Assembly (NCBI GenBank): GCA_031283505.1
Contig: JAITBO010000067.1
Location: 1 to 28,535 of the forward strand
DNA length: 28,535 nucleotides
Reading direction: 5' to 3'
Source of the DNA: Treponema sp.
GTDB taxonomy: Bacteria > Spirochaetota > Spirochaetia > Treponematales > Breznakiellaceae
Of the stretch, positions 7,805 to 17,012 are shown in pieces. The notes beneath the pieces were generated by a model. The model ran no database searches. It worked only from the letters and a program-made list of their open reading frames with translations, and was not told where the DNA came from. Both the position numbers and the translations under genes were made by a program. The first letter of the stretch is position 1. Each line of letters opens with the position of its first letter.

Positions 7805-9385
7805 TCATAAAATATACCTTCCCAAATCCTGATCCGTCACCAGATCCATGAGCCGTTCGTGGACATAGGCCTCGGTGATGGGAATTTTGACCGGGCTTAT
7901 GTCCGGCGCCTCAAAGGAAAGGTCCTCCAGCAAGGCTTCCATGATGGTGTGAAGCCTGCGGGCGCCTATGTTCTCCAGCTTTGAATTCACCTCCGCGGCA
8001 AGGACCGCAAGACATTCTATCGCTTCCGGCGTAAATTCGATCTCCACCCCTTCGGTAGCCAAAAGCTCCGTGTACTGCCTCGTCAGGGCATTCTTGGGCT
8101 CCGTAAGTATCCTGAGGAATTCGTCCTTGCCCAGGGATTCCAGTTCCACCCGCAGGGGAAAACGGCCCTGAAGCTCCGGAATCAGGTCCGAAGGCTTGCT
8201 CACATTGAAGGCCCCGGCGGCAATGAAAAGGACATGATCCGTATTGACGGGCCCCCACTTGGTGGTAACGGTGGCCCCCTCGACGATAGGGAGTATGTCC
8301 CGCTGCACCCCTTCCCTGGACACGTCGGGACCGCCGCCCCGGTCACCCTTGACCGCTATCTTGTCTATCTCGTCGATGAAGACTATGCCCGTCTCCTCCA
8401 CCCGCTGCCGAGCTTCGTCGCTTACCCGGTCCCGGTCTATGAGTTTTTCCGTCTCCTCGGCGATAAGGATTTCCCGGGCGCGGCTTACGGAAACAAGTTT
8501 CGTCTTCTTGTTGCCCCCAAAGAAACCGGCTATCCCCGAAAGGCTCGATTCCAGCTCTTCCATGCCGCCGCCCAGCATCTCAAAAGACGGCAACTGGGGG
8601 TTCTGGCTCACGGTGATTTCCACCATACGATCTTCGAGCTTCCCTTCCCTCAGCATGGTCCTGAATTTTTCCCTGACAAGATTATTGCTCTTGCTCCCTT
8701 TCCGCCCGTTGGCCGCTTCTCCGGCTTCCGCGTCCCCGGGGGACTTATCCTCAATCCCAGGGTCTCCATCCCCATCTTCGCCGCCGTTGTCCCGCCTGAC
8801 CGGGATGCCCACCTGTATGGCCGCCCCCATGAGGGCGGGGCCGGGCCCTCCGTCATTGCCCGGATTAATGGAGTAAACCCCCATGGGCCGTACCATCGGC
8901 GCGGAACCCGGCTTGCTTTCCCCCTTGGGCTTTTTCCCCGTTCCCGGAAGCAGCAAATCGAGAAGGGCTTCCTCGGCCCGCTTCCCTGCTTCTACGGTAA
9001 CGGATTCCTGCATCTCCTGTTTTACCATCTGAACACCCGCCGCCATAAGATCCCGGATCATGGATTCCACATCCCGGCCCACATAGCCGACTTCGGTATA
9101 CTTGGTGGCCTCCACCTTGATGAAAGGGGAACCCGCCAGCTTCGCAAGCCGCCGGGCTATTTCGGTCTTGCCGACCCCCGTGGGGCCTATCATAAGAATA
9201 TTCTTGGGCGCTATGTCTTCCCTGAGTTCCGGATCAATCTTAAGCCTGCGTATCCTGTTCCGCAGGGCTACGGCCACCGCCCGCTTCGCCTTCTTTTGTC
9301 CAACGATGTACTTATCCAACTCGGAGACAATCTCCCTGGGAGTCAGGCGGTCTAAATTCTGTTCGGTCTTCTTTTCATTCATCAT
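7805..9385 (-). CDS. hslU: ATP-dependent protease ATPase subunit HslU (ClpY)
   Basis: HslU is the AAA+ hexamer that unfolds proteins and threads them into the HslV chamber. The 526-residue product has the N-terminal TPREIVSELDKYIVGQ motif, Walker A GPTGVGKT at 67-74, the substrate-pore segment near KYTEVGYVGRDVE (95-107), Walker B IVFIDEIDKIA at 334-344 and the C-terminal tail LGRYIL that activates HslV. The usual length is about 440-470. The excess lies in the intermediate (I) domain, roughly 150-235, which is Gly/Pro/Asp/Glu rich and looks disordered. It overlaps the hslV stop by one base (TAATG), so the two are coupled. Confidence 0.95.
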   Translation of the reverse strand: MMNEKKTEQNLDRLTPREIVSELDKYIVGQKKAKRAVAVALRNRIRRLKIDPELREDIAPKNILMIGPTGVGKTEIARRLAKLAGSPFIKVEATKYTEVGYVGRDVESMIRDLMAAGVQMVKQEMQESVTVEAGKRAEEALLDLLLPGTGKKPKGESKPGSAPMVRPMGVYSINPGNDGGPGPALMGAAIQVGIPVRRDNGGEDGDGDPGIEDKSPGDAEAGEAANGRKGSKSNNLVREKFRTMLREGKLEDRMVEITVSQNPQLPSFEMLGGGMEELESSLSGIAGFFGGNKKTKLVSVSRAREILIAEETEKLIDRDRVSDEARQRVEETGIVFIDEIDKIAVKGDRGGGPDVSREGVQRDILPIVEGATVTTKWGPVNTDHVLFIAAGAFNVSKPSDLIPELQGRFPLRVELESLGKDEFLRILTEPKNALTRQYTELLATEGVEIEFTPEAIECLAVLAAEVNSKLENIGARRLHTIMEALLEDLSFEAPDISPVKIPITEAYVHERLMDLVTDQDLGRYIL

Positions 9386-9969
9386 TAAAGCTCCTCCAGA
9401 GTAATCTGATTGTTGGTATAAATACAGATGTTACCCGCTATACACAGGCTCCGTTCGGCGATTTCCTTCGCCGTCAGGGTACTGCCGTCCAGATACGCAA
9501 GAGCCGCCGCATAAGCGTAATTGCCGCCGGAACCTATGGCCAAGGCATTGTCCGCCGGTTCTATCACATCTCCGGTGCCGGAAATGAGCAGGGTCTTGTT
9601 TCTGTCCGCCACGAGAAGCATGGCCTCAAGACGCCTGAGGTTACGATCCGTGCGCCATTCCTGGGCCAGCTCCACCGCCGCCCTGGTGAGGTCCCCGGAA
9701 TATTCCTTGAGCTTTCCCTCAAAGCGATCAAAGAGGGTAAATGCGTCCGCAGTGGCGCCGGCGAAACCGCAGAGTACCTTGCCGTCCAAAAGACGCCTCA
9801 CCTTGCGGGCATTGTTCTTCATCACCGTTTCTCCAAAGGTTACCTGCCCATCGCCGGCCATGGCGACTTTGCCGTCCCTGCGCACCGCTATCACCGTGGT
9901 GGAACGGATGACGGGATATCCGCCTTCCGTCCGGCTGTAATTACTGTTGTTTCCGCCCTGTCTCTTCAT
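9385..9969 (-). CDS. hslV: ATP-dependent protease proteolytic subunit HslV (ClpQ), with propeptide
   Basis: The product has 194 residues. From residue 24 on it matches Hsl[21 protein letters not shown], then [30 protein letters not shown] and a C-terminal ICIYTNNQ. HslV is the N-terminal-threonine protease of the HslUV complex. By alignment with the family the catalytic threonine is T24, so 23 residues ([20 protein letters not shown] plus IRS) would have to be removed to expose it. No ATG/GTG/TTG lies directly before that threonine, and the chosen ATG has an AAAAGGA site 6 nt upstream, so a propeptide is the best reading. It lies 43 nt after the Xer gene. Confidence 0.94.
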   Translation of the reverse strand: MKRQGGNNSNYSRTEGGYPVIRSTTVIAVRRDGKVAMAGDGQVTFGETVMKNNARKVRRLLDGKVLCGFAGATADAFTLFDRFEGKLKEYSGDLTRAAVELAQEWRTDRNLRRLEAMLLVADRNKTLLISGTGDVIEPADNALAIGSGGNYAYAAALAYLDGSTLTAKEIAERSLCIAGNICIYTNNQITLEEL

Positions 9970-10012
9970 GGTATATCCTTTTACTTTCTTTATATTAGCA
10001 ACTGCCGTTCAT

Positions 10013-10975
10013 TTAACCCCGCGATCCGTGGGGATGAGCCTCCGAATAAACCCGTTTAAGCCCTTCGATGTCCACATGAGTATACCGCTGGGTGGTAGAA
10101 AGACTGGCGTGGCCCAAAAGTTCCTGTACCACCCGTACATCGCATCCCGCATTCACAAGGTGGGTAGCAAAACTGTGGCGCAGGGCGTGGGGATGCACGT
10201 TCTTTTGCAGGCCGGACCGTTCCGCGTATCTGGCGATGATCCACCGCAGTCCCCCGGTGGAAATGGGGCCACCCCGCCGGTTGACAAAAAGGCGGTCCGT
10301 GGGACGTTCCGCGGGGATACGGCTTTGCCTTGCGGGGAGCCAGTCCGCCAGGGCTTCCCGGGCTTCTTCGGAAAAAAAAACGCGGCGTTCCCTGTTTCCC
10401 TTCCCTATTACCCGGGCCCCGCGCAAATCCCGCTCCAGATCGTTCAGTGAAAGAGAAGCGGCTTCGGAAACCCGCAGGCCAGCGGAATACATGACGAGGA
10501 TCAGGGCCTTGTCCCGGAGCGGCCAGAGCATCTTCTTTTCTTCCGGAAGTTCCGCGAATTCCGCCATTTCTTCTTCCCAGAGGAAAACCGGCAGAGAACG
10601 GGGCGTCTTGAGGTTCCGCAAGGCGGCGGCGGGATCATCGAGCCGAATGTTCAGCCGCATGAGCCACCGGTAAAACCCCCGGATAGAAGAAAGAGCCCTG
10701 TTGATACTGACCGCCGCGTTCCCCCGTAAGCTTGCTTCGCCTATAAACCCCCGCACATCGCCGCTTTCCGCATTCACCGGGTCCCTGCCGTTATTCACGC
10801 AGTAATCCTCAAAACGGGAAAGGTCCTGAGCATAGGCGCGCAGGGTTTCCGCCGAGATCCCCCGCACGGAACGGAGATAGGCAAGATACTCCCGCATCTT
10901 TACGGATTGTATATCTGTACAGGCGGCAGTCTCCCGTTTCGGTCCCGCCGCCTGAGTCTTCACGCTATTCTTCAT
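10013..10975 (-). CDS. xerC: Tyrosine recombinase XerC-like
   Basis: This is a 320-residue tyrosine site-specific recombinase, with a SAM-like core-binding domain at about 26-110 and a catalytic domain after it. Catalytic residues visible from the chosen start are R168 (SAGLRVSEA), K192 (IGKGNRERR), H263 and R266 (HPHALRHSFATHL), H289 (ELLGHASLSTTQ) and the nucleophile Y298 (RYTHVD). Xer proteins resolve chromosome dimers at dif near the division site. ATG 10975 overlaps the topA end by 11 nt and has AAGGG 8 nt upstream; MREYLAYLR, 26 residues on, is an alternative start. Assignment as XerC versus XerD is provisional because a second Xer gene lies at 14854-15768. Confidence 0.88.
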   Translation of the reverse strand: MKNSVKTQAAGPKRETAACTDIQSVKMREYLAYLRSVRGISAETLRAYAQDLSRFEDYCVNNGRDPVNAESGDVRGFIGEASLRGNAAVSINRALSSIRGFYRWLMRLNIRLDDPAAALRNLKTPRSLPVFLWEEEMAEFAELPEEKKMLWPLRDKALILVMYSAGLRVSEAASLSLNDLERDLRGARVIGKGNRERRVFFSEEAREALADWLPARQSRIPAERPTDRLFVNRRGGPISTGGLRWIIARYAERSGLQKNVHPHALRHSFATHLVNAGCDVRVVQELLGHASLSTTQRYTHVDIEGLKRVYSEAHPHGSRG

Positions 10976-13154
10976 TAAGATCGCCCTTCTGTCCGCCTTC
11001 TTCACCGTCTTCGGAATGGAGATAGTCACATTCAGGATTTATACAGGATTTGTGGGACCCGTTCCTCTTGTCGTATTTTTCCACCAGAAACTGCCCGCAT
11101 TTGGGACAACTGATACTGGTAGGCTTAAAATGACTGATAAAATCGCAGTCGGGATAATTGGCGCAGCCGTAAAATTCCTTTCCTCTGCCCCGGGTCTTCC
11201 GGGCCACAATGTCCCCGCCGCATTTGGGACATTTCGCCAGAGGAATAGATTTGGTGTTCCTGCACTCGGGAAAACCTGAGCAGGCAAGAAAGAACCCAAA
11301 GCGGCCAAGTTTCTTGACCATAGGCTTGCCGCATTTTTCGCACACATAATCTGTTTTTTCATCCAGGGAACCCTTGTAGGACTCAAGGGTCTTTCCCACC
11401 TCGTCCACCCTATTCTTAAAGGGATCGTAAAACTCGCGGATTATTTCCGGCCAGTCAACCTCATCCCTGGCTACTTCATCCAGTTTGGTTTCCATGGAAG
11501 CCGTAAAGTCCACGTCCACCACGTTGGAAAAGTATTCCACCAGCATTTCGTTGATCAACTTTCCCAGTACGGTAGGGACAAGCTGCTTGTTGGACCGGGT
11601 TATGTAATAACGATCCTGAAGAACCGAGATGATGGGGGCATAAGTGGAAGGCCGGCCTATACCTTTGTCTTCCAGAGTTTCGATGATGGTAGCATCGGTG
11701 TACCGGGAAGGTCCACGGGTAAAATGCTGTTCGGAATGAAAATTTTCTACTTTGATGTGATCCCCGGTTTTCAATTCGGGATAGGTATTTCCCTTTTCAT
11801 CTTTGGAAACAAGGTGTTTCATCACCTTGTAGAATCCCTTGTCGATGATCCTGGTCCCGGCAATGCGGAAGATTCCCTCTCCTGCCTTTATGTCGGCACT
11901 CAGTGTTTTGGTCCTGGCGTTTTTCATTTGGCTTGATACAAACCGTTCCCAGATAATCGAGTAGACTTTGTACTGATCTTTGGAGAGATGATCCTTTATC
12001 TCGTCGGGCGTATAGATTACATAGGTAGGACGTATGCCCTCATGGGCGTCCTGCGCTTTTTTTCCTGCCGAATATTCCACAGCCTCCTGAGGAAGGTCCT
12101 GGGGATACTTCTCCTTTATCCAATCGCGGACTTCTTCCACGGCGACCGGAGAAATTCTGACAGAATCGGTACGCATATAGGTAATGAGTCCCACACGGGA
12201 ACTGCCTATATTCACTCCTTCGTAAAGCTGCTGGGCAACCTGCATAGTTTTTCTGCCGGTAAATCCCAGGCGGTTGGCGGCGGTCTGCTGGAGTTGGGAG
12301 GTAGTAAAGGGCGGCTTGGGCCTGATGGACTTTTCGGTTTCCCTGACATCCGAAACCACGCAGTCGGCGTTTGAAACCTGATCCTTAATGGCGTTCACCG
12401 CCGCCTCGTCCTTGAGATCGGGCTTGTTCCCCTGCCAGGACACAAGCTGGGCGGTAAAAAGGGAACGCCCCACCCGGAAGTCCGCGTCGAGGGTCCAGTA
12501 CTCTTCGGGAATGAAGGATTCGACTTCTTTTTCCCGTTCGCAGATGAGGCGCAGGGCCACGGATTGCACCCGGCCAGCGGAAAGGCCGTTCTTCACCTTC
12601 TTCCACAGCAGGGGGGAAAGATTATACCCTACCAGCCGGTCCAAAATTCGCCGGGCTTTCTGGGCCTTTACCATGGATTCGTCGATGATCCTTGGCTTGG
12701 CCAGGGCTTCTCTGACGGCATTGGGAGTTACCTCGTCAAAACTGACCCGCTGAATGGGAACCTTATCCGACTTGGCCATAATGGCGTTTTTAAGGTGCCA
12801 GGCTATGGCCTCCCCTTCCCGGTCCGGGTCGCTGGCCAGAAGCACTGTCTCCGCTTTCTTGGCGTCTCCCTGAAGCTCTTTAAGAAGTTTGGCCCTGCCC
12901 CTGACGGTGATATACTCAGGCTCAAAATCATGATCCACATCAATGGCCATCCGGGATTTGGGAAGATCGATTAAATGTCCCTTGCAGGCCTTTACCATAA
13001 ATGAAGGGCCCAGGTATTTCTCTATAGTTTCCGCTTTGTGGGGAGATTCCACGATGACGAGAATCTTTTTATCATTTTTTGCCGCGCTTTTTTTACCGGC
13101 CTCTTTCTTTTCACCTGTCTTTTTGATCTTTACCGCCATACCCATTTTCCTCAT
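10965..13154 (-). CDS. topA: DNA topoisomerase I (TopA)
   Basis: The product is a type IA topoisomerase of 729 residues that relaxes negative supercoils. A Lys-rich N-terminal tail precedes the Toprim domain (ILVIVESPHKAETIEKYLG, E36; ASDPDREGEAIAWHLK, 107-122). The active-site tyrosine is Y326 in LITYMRTDS. Three C-terminal zinc ribbons follow, with cysteines near 605/608/625/631, 642/645/664/670 and 683/686/704/709. Its start overlaps the dprA stop by 4 nt (ATGA). ATG codons at 13145 and 13139 are alternatives, and the latter has AGGA at better spacing. The order dprA-topA is common in bacteria. Confidence 0.96.
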   Translation of the reverse strand: MRKMGMAVKIKKTGEKKEAGKKSAAKNDKKILVIVESPHKAETIEKYLGPSFMVKACKGHLIDLPKSRMAIDVDHDFEPEYITVRGRAKLLKELQGDAKKAETVLLASDPDREGEAIAWHLKNAIMAKSDKVPIQRVSFDEVTPNAVREALAKPRIIDESMVKAQKARRILDRLVGYNLSPLLWKKVKNGLSAGRVQSVALRLICEREKEVESFIPEEYWTLDADFRVGRSLFTAQLVSWQGNKPDLKDEAAVNAIKDQVSNADCVVSDVRETEKSIRPKPPFTTSQLQQTAANRLGFTGRKTMQVAQQLYEGVNIGSSRVGLITYMRTDSVRISPVAVEEVRDWIKEKYPQDLPQEAVEYSAGKKAQDAHEGIRPTYVIYTPDEIKDHLSKDQYKVYSIIWERFVSSQMKNARTKTLSADIKAGEGIFRIAGTRIIDKGFYKVMKHLVSKDEKGNTYPELKTGDHIKVENFHSEQHFTRGPSRYTDATIIETLEDKGIGRPSTYAPIISVLQDRYYITRSNKQLVPTVLGKLINEMLVEYFSNVVDVDFTASMETKLDEVARDEVDWPEIIREFYDPFKNRVDEVGKTLESYKGSLDEKTDYVCEKCGKPMVKKLGRFGFFLACSGFPECRNTKSIPLAKCPKCGGDIVARKTRGRGKEFYGCANYPDCDFISHFKPTSISCPKCGQFLVEKYDKRNGSHKSCINPECDYLHSEDGEEGGQKGDLNEE

Positions 13155-14113
13155 AACCCTATATTCAGAGACCGCGCCAGGGACGAGGCCAGATCGGATC
13201 CGTCTGAAAGGATACTATCCACGTTTTCCCCGCTTATTTCAATGCCCCATTCGGCGAAGATATCCCCGGCTCTCCGTATAACCCGCCCTCCGTCTTCGGC
13301 AAGGGCGCGGGTCCCTTCTCCCCGGGGCGAAGAAATACCCGCCGCCGCCACCCAAAGGTCCCTGCCCTGTTCCAGGGCGAACCGGGCGGTAATGAGGGCT
13401 CCCGACGAGGCAGGCGCTTCCACGATAAGAACGCCCCGGGCCAGGGCGGCAATGATCCGGTTCCGGGCGGGGAAACGCCATTTAGCCGGCTCCGTCCCCG
13501 GAGGGTATTCGCTTACCAAAGCCCCACCGCTTTCAAGGATAGACCGGGCTATCCCCCGGTTTGAAGCCGGAAACACCATGTCCGGCCCGGACCCCAGAAC
13601 CGCCAGGGTTTTCCCACCGCCGGCAAGGTTCCCCCGATGAGCCATGGCGTCTATACCCAGGGCAAGTCCCGATACCACGGGAACACCCCCCCGCCCCAAC
13701 TCCAGGGCTATATCGTAGGCCTGGGCCATCGCGTATCCCGAAGGCCGCCGGGTCCCAACCACCGCCGCCAGAGGTTTCTCCGGGTCCGGGAGTACGCCCC
13801 GGTAAAAGAGCGCCACCGGGGGATCGTAAAGTTCCCGGAGCAGGGGCGGATAGGCGCTTTCGGCATAAGACACCCACTCTATCCCCCTCTGCCGGGCGGC
13901 CCGGGCGTCTTTTTCTGCCCGCATCCTCAAAGCATCCATAGTCCAGGGAAGATCCCTGCGGGGCGCCCCCAGGATTCGGGTTACATCCTCCCTGGACAGC
14001 TGGGTGAATTTTTCCTCCCGGTCAAATTCCTTGCACAACTTGATCCGGCAGGCATCTGAATATCCGGGGATTTGCCGGATGATCAGATCCAGGAGACCCC
14101 GTCCGCTATCCAT
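13151..14113 (-). CDS. dprA: DNA processing protein DprA (Smf)
   Basis: The product has 320 residues. A short helical N-terminal region precedes a Rossmann-like fold with VVGTRRPSGYAMAQAY (118-133), SGLALGIDAMAHRGNL (148-163), FPARNRIIAALA (214-225) and SGALITARFALEQG (237-250), all DprA/Smf hallmarks. DprA loads RecA on incoming single-stranded DNA during transformation; many non-competent bacteria also keep it. The C-terminal winged helix found in many DprA proteins is missing, since only about 60 residues follow the Rossmann core with no helix-turn-helix pattern. It overlaps the TPR gene by 8 nt and topA by 4 nt, so the three are probably co-translated. Confidence 0.93.
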   Translation of the reverse strand: MDSGRGLLDLIIRQIPGYSDACRIKLCKEFDREEKFTQLSREDVTRILGAPRRDLPWTMDALRMRAEKDARAARQRGIEWVSYAESAYPPLLRELYDPPVALFYRGVLPDPEKPLAAVVGTRRPSGYAMAQAYDIALELGRGGVPVVSGLALGIDAMAHRGNLAGGGKTLAVLGSGPDMVFPASNRGIARSILESGGALVSEYPPGTEPAKWRFPARNRIIAALARGVLIVEAPASSGALITARFALEQGRDLWVAAAGISSPRGEGTRALAEDGGRVIRRAGDIFAEWGIEISGENVDSILSDGSDLASSLARSLNIGL

Positions 14114-14843
14114 AGTATATTTCCATAACGCGCTGCCTGTTCTGTTCCGCCTCCTGCTTCTTTTCAGAATCTTTGGTGATCGAAAGAATACGGTCGTAGA
14201 GTTCCAGGGCCTCCCGGTAGCGGGAAGTCATGTAACAGGCCCGGGCAAGAACAAACATCCCGTCCACATCGTTTACCGCAAGTTCCAGAAATCGCGTCAG
14301 ATGGGGAATGGCGTCTTCCGGGCGGTCAAGGTCGAAGGTATACAACACTCCCAGGGCATAACGGGGCCGGCTGTAGGCCCCGTCAATGCCGATAGCCGTA
14401 AGAAAAGCGGATTCCGAAAGGGCGTAGTACCGATCCCTTTGGGCCATATCCGGGGTTCCCTTGGCAACCCTGGCGGCAGAAATCCCCGCAAGATAACGAA
14501 GAGAGGGGTCCTCGGCGTTGTAGTTCATGGCCTGTTCCAGGGCATCCAGGGCTTCCAGGTGAAGCCCGCGATCCTGAAGCCGGACAGCCAGTATCTTCCA
14601 ATAAACACCGGTCTGGGCGGCGTCCCGGACATGAGTTTCAATCCGCTTCTCGTAGAGGGCCAGTGCGTCTCTGAGGCCCTCAATCGTTTCAGGAGGCCCG
14701 CCCCTCCCCGAAATCCCGGCAATACGCGAAGCCATGTCGTTCCGGGCCTGATTTTTCCGGATGTTCAGAAAAACTGTCACTCCGGCGGCAAGGATCACCA
14801 GCACCGCAACGCCAAATACGGCTTCTCTCCTGATTTTCATCAT
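14106..14843 (-). CDS. Membrane-anchored TPR-repeat protein of unknown function
   Basis: The chosen start (ATG 14843) gives 245 residues. It has a short basic N-terminus, one transmembrane helix at about 9-27 (FGVAVLVILAAGVTVFL), then an all-helical periplasmic or extracytoplasmic part with TPR-like units such as LHLEALDALEQAMNYNAEDP, a pair near AYSRPRYALGVLY, and SRYREALELYDRILSITKDS near the end. TPR repeats bind protein partners. AGGCGGG precedes the start, and it lies 10 nt after the second Xer gene. The open frame extends upstream to 15026, but that part overlaps the Xer gene and is not credible. The position between division and DNA-processing genes suggests an envelope or division role, which is only a guess. 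Confidence 0.7.
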   Translation of the reverse strand: MMKIRREAVFGVAVLVILAAGVTVFLNIRKNQARNDMASRIAGISGRGGPPETIEGLRDALALYEKRIETHVRDAAQTGVYWKILAVRLQDRGLHLEALDALEQAMNYNAEDPSLRYLAGISAARVAKGTPDMAQRDRYYALSESAFLTAIGIDGAYSRPRYALGVLYTFDLDRPEDAIPHLTRFLELAVNDVDGMFVLARACYMTSRYREALELYDRILSITKDSEKKQEAEQNRQRVMEIYYG

Positions 14844-14853
14844 GTCCCGCCTT

Positions 14854-15768
14854 TTAGTCCGGGGAACCGGAATGGGTTCTGAGTTTAGGCAAATAACGCC
14901 GGTGGTTTTCCCTGAGCATAGAGTTATCCACATGGGTATATATCTGCGTAGTGGCCAGGTCCGCGTGACCCAACAGTTCCTGTACCGACCGGAGGTCCGC
15001 GCCTCCCGAAAGAAGCTCGGTAGCAAAACTGTGACGCAGGCTGTGAAGCCGGGAACTCATGCCGGTTTGTGCAGTAACCCCGGCGTAGTTCTTCCAAATC
15101 CCCTTTCGGGAAAGCCGTTTTCCCGTCCTGCCGATAAAGAAAGCACTGCTCCGCCTGCCCCCCGCCAATACGGGCCTGGCCTCTTCAATATATCGCTTGA
15201 GCCAGGCATTGGCCTCACCCCCAAAAACCACGAGACGTTCCCTGCCGCCTTTCCCGTGTACCCGCGCTGTTCCCTCGGAAAAAAAGACATCTTCCAGGTT
15301 CAGCGCGACCGCTTCCGAAACCCGGATGCCTGACGAATAGATGAATTCAAAAAGTGCGCGATCCCTGAGTCCCATCGGAGTACCGGTATCCACGGAATTA
15401 AGCATTTCGTCAACGAGTTCCCGGGGATGTACGGAGGGAAGACGCCTGGTTCTCCGGGGACCTTCCAGAAGGGCCGCCGGGTTGTCGGGGCGCAGTCTTT
15501 CCGCCACAAGAAAACGGTAAAAAGAACGGAGTACGGAAACAGCCTTTCCCGCAGACCGGGAATCAATCCCGTCCCGGTTCCGGCGCAAATCCATATACCG
15601 GATCAGATCCCAGGAATCCGCCTGTTCCGGCGCAAGCCCCTCGCTTTTAAGCCAATCCATGAAGAAGTTCATTTCAAAGCGATAGGTCTCCGCAGTCAAT
15701 GGGGCACGGCGCTCCACCGAAACAAGATGGGAATAGTACTGATCCGGCAAGGTCCGTTCATGCGCCAA
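14854..15768 (-). CDS. xerD: Tyrosine recombinase XerD-like
   Basis: The product is a second Xer-type recombinase of 304 residues from TTG 15768, which sits 1 nt after the ftsZ stop and has AAAGGA 8 nt upstream. Catalytic residues are R149 (SSGIRVSEA), K173 (HGKGGRERL), H242 and R245 (LHSLRHSFATEL), H268 (ELLGHADLATTQ) and Y277 (IYTHVD). The frame is open further upstream to an ATG at 15861, but that lies inside ftsZ and would add 31 residues of non-family sequence. Xer proteins act as a XerC/XerD pair on dif with FtsK; having both in one gene run fits that. Which is XerC and which XerD cannot be settled by eye. Confidence 0.88.
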   Translation of the reverse strand: MAHERTLPDQYYSHLVSVERRAPLTAETYRFEMNFFMDWLKSEGLAPEQADSWDLIRYMDLRRNRDGIDSRSAGKAVSVLRSFYRFLVAERLRPDNPAALLEGPRRTRRLPSVHPRELVDEMLNSVDTGTPMGLRDRALFEFIYSSGIRVSEAVALNLEDVFFSEGTARVHGKGGRERLVVFGGEANAWLKRYIEEARPVLAGGRRSSAFFIGRTGKRLSRKGIWKNYAGVTAQTGMSSRLHSLRHSFATELLSGGADLRSVQELLGHADLATTQIYTHVDNSMLRENHRRYLPKLRTHSGSPD

Positions 15769-15769
15769 A

Positions 15770-16978
15770 TTATACGTCCTTTGCTCCGGAACCAAATCTT
15801 TCGGCGTCCTTTTCCTTGTTGTATTTCCGATCCCGAAGCAGGGTCGGCACTTCGATGTCATCGTCCCGGTAGCCGCGCTGCGAAAGATAATTGGGAACGC
15901 TTTTTGTCCGTTCGGTAATGCTCATAAATTCCCCATAACCTATGTAATCACTTTTTCCGGCTTTTGCCGTTTCCTGCGTCTTTTCCTGGGATTGCATCTT
16001 GATCGTGTCATTAACAAAACCCGTAGCGATGACCGTTACCTGTATTCTGTCCCCCAGTGACGCGTTCACCGTTTGGCCGATGATGATATGGGCGTCAGGG
16101 TCGGCGTTTTTGGTGATATAGTTCATTACTTCCTCGTATTCCATGAGGGCTATGTCTTCGCTGCCCGAAACATTGACCAGTATATGCCTGGCCCCTTCGA
16201 TGGAATTGTCTTCAAGGAGGGGATTTTCAATCGCATTTGCGGCGGCCTGTTCAGCCCGCCCATCACCGTTGCCGAAACCTATTCCCATCAGAGCATCGCC
16301 CTGATCCTTCATGGTAGTCTCCACATCGGCAAAATCGAGATTCATGTCTCCCAGAATGGTGATGAGTTCCGAAATACCCTGTACACCCTGCCGGAGTACG
16401 TCATCGGCCATCTTAAAAGCTTCCTTGATAGGAGTCTTTCTGTCAACTATACGCATCAAATGCTGATTGGGAATGACAATGAGGGTGTCTACCGCACTCC
16501 TCAGCTTGGCAATCCCCTCTTCGGCAAGCTGCATTTTGTACCGTCCTTCAAAGACAAACGGTTTGGTTACTACTCCTACGGTTAAAGCGCCGCTCTCCCT
16601 GGCTATTTGGGCGATTACCGGCGCGGAACCCGTCCCGGTCCCGCCCCCCATGCCTGCGGTGACAAAAACCATACGCGCCCCTTTAAGGGCGTTGGCGATC
16701 ATCTCCCGATCTTCCTGGGCAGCCTGCTCACCGATATCCGGTTTGCCCCCCGCGCCGAGTCCCGAAGTAAGCTGAGAACCTATAGGAAGCTTAACCGGCG
16801 CCTTGCATTCATTCAGCGCCTGTACATCCGTATTGGCCGCGATAAACTGTACCTGCTGTACTCCGCACTCAATCATACGATTGATCGCGTTTGAACCGCC
16901 GCCTCCGGCTCCGATAACTTTAATGATAGTCGGTCCCGGTTCCGATACCATCCCGTCAAATACATGGATATTATTCAT
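15770..16978 (-). CDS. ftsZ: Cell division GTPase FtsZ
   Basis: The product has 402 residues. The tubulin-like GTPase core shows [15 protein letters not shown] (21-35), the GTP-binding loop GGGTGTGS at 111-118 and the T7 loop region NLDFADVET at about 213-221 that completes the site of the neighbouring subunit. A linker follows, and then a C-terminal peptide with [14 protein letters not shown] (near 377-390) that resembles the FtsA-binding 'D-IP-FLR' tail. FtsZ forms the Z-ring that recruits the divisome. The ATG is preceded by GGGAGGGG. It lies 34 nt after ftsA, in the classic ftsQ-ftsA-ftsZ order. Confidence 0.97.
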   Translation of the reverse strand: MNNIHVFDGMVSEPGPTIIKVIGAGGGGSNAINRMIECGVQQVQFIAANTDVQALNECKAPVKLPIGSQLTSGLGAGGKPDIGEQAAQEDREMIANALKGARMVFVTAGMGGGTGTGSAPVIAQIARESGALTVGVVTKPFVFEGRYKMQLAEEGIAKLRSAVDTLIVIPNQHLMRIVDRKTPIKEAFKMADDVLRQGVQGISELITILGDMNLDFADVETTMKDQGDALMGIGFGNGDGRAEQAAANAIENPLLEDNSIEGARHILVNVSGSEDIALMEYEEVMNYITKNADPDAHIIIGQTVNASLGDRIQVTVIATGFVNDTIKMQSQEKTQETAKAGKSDYIGYGEFMSITERTKSVPNYLSQRGYRDDDIEVPTLLRDRKYNKEKDAERFGSGAKDV

Positions 16979-17012
16979 AGTCCCCTCCCAAAACAGTTGG
17001 TTTAAATTTTAT

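Noticed and set aside
7509..7808. Minus-strand open frame of 99 codons between hslU and flgB
   Set aside because: It runs through the hairpins of repeat copy B, has no family resemblance or ribosome site, and looks like chance translation of the repeat.
14844..15026. Upstream extension of the TPR protein to ATG 15026
   Set aside because: It overlaps the end of the Xer gene in another frame, and the transmembrane N-terminus with a good ribosome site begins at 14843.
15769..15861. ATG 15861 as start of the second Xer gene
   Set aside because: The extra 31 residues lie inside ftsZ and have no match to the Xer N-terminal domain, while TTG 15768 has a good AAAGGA site.
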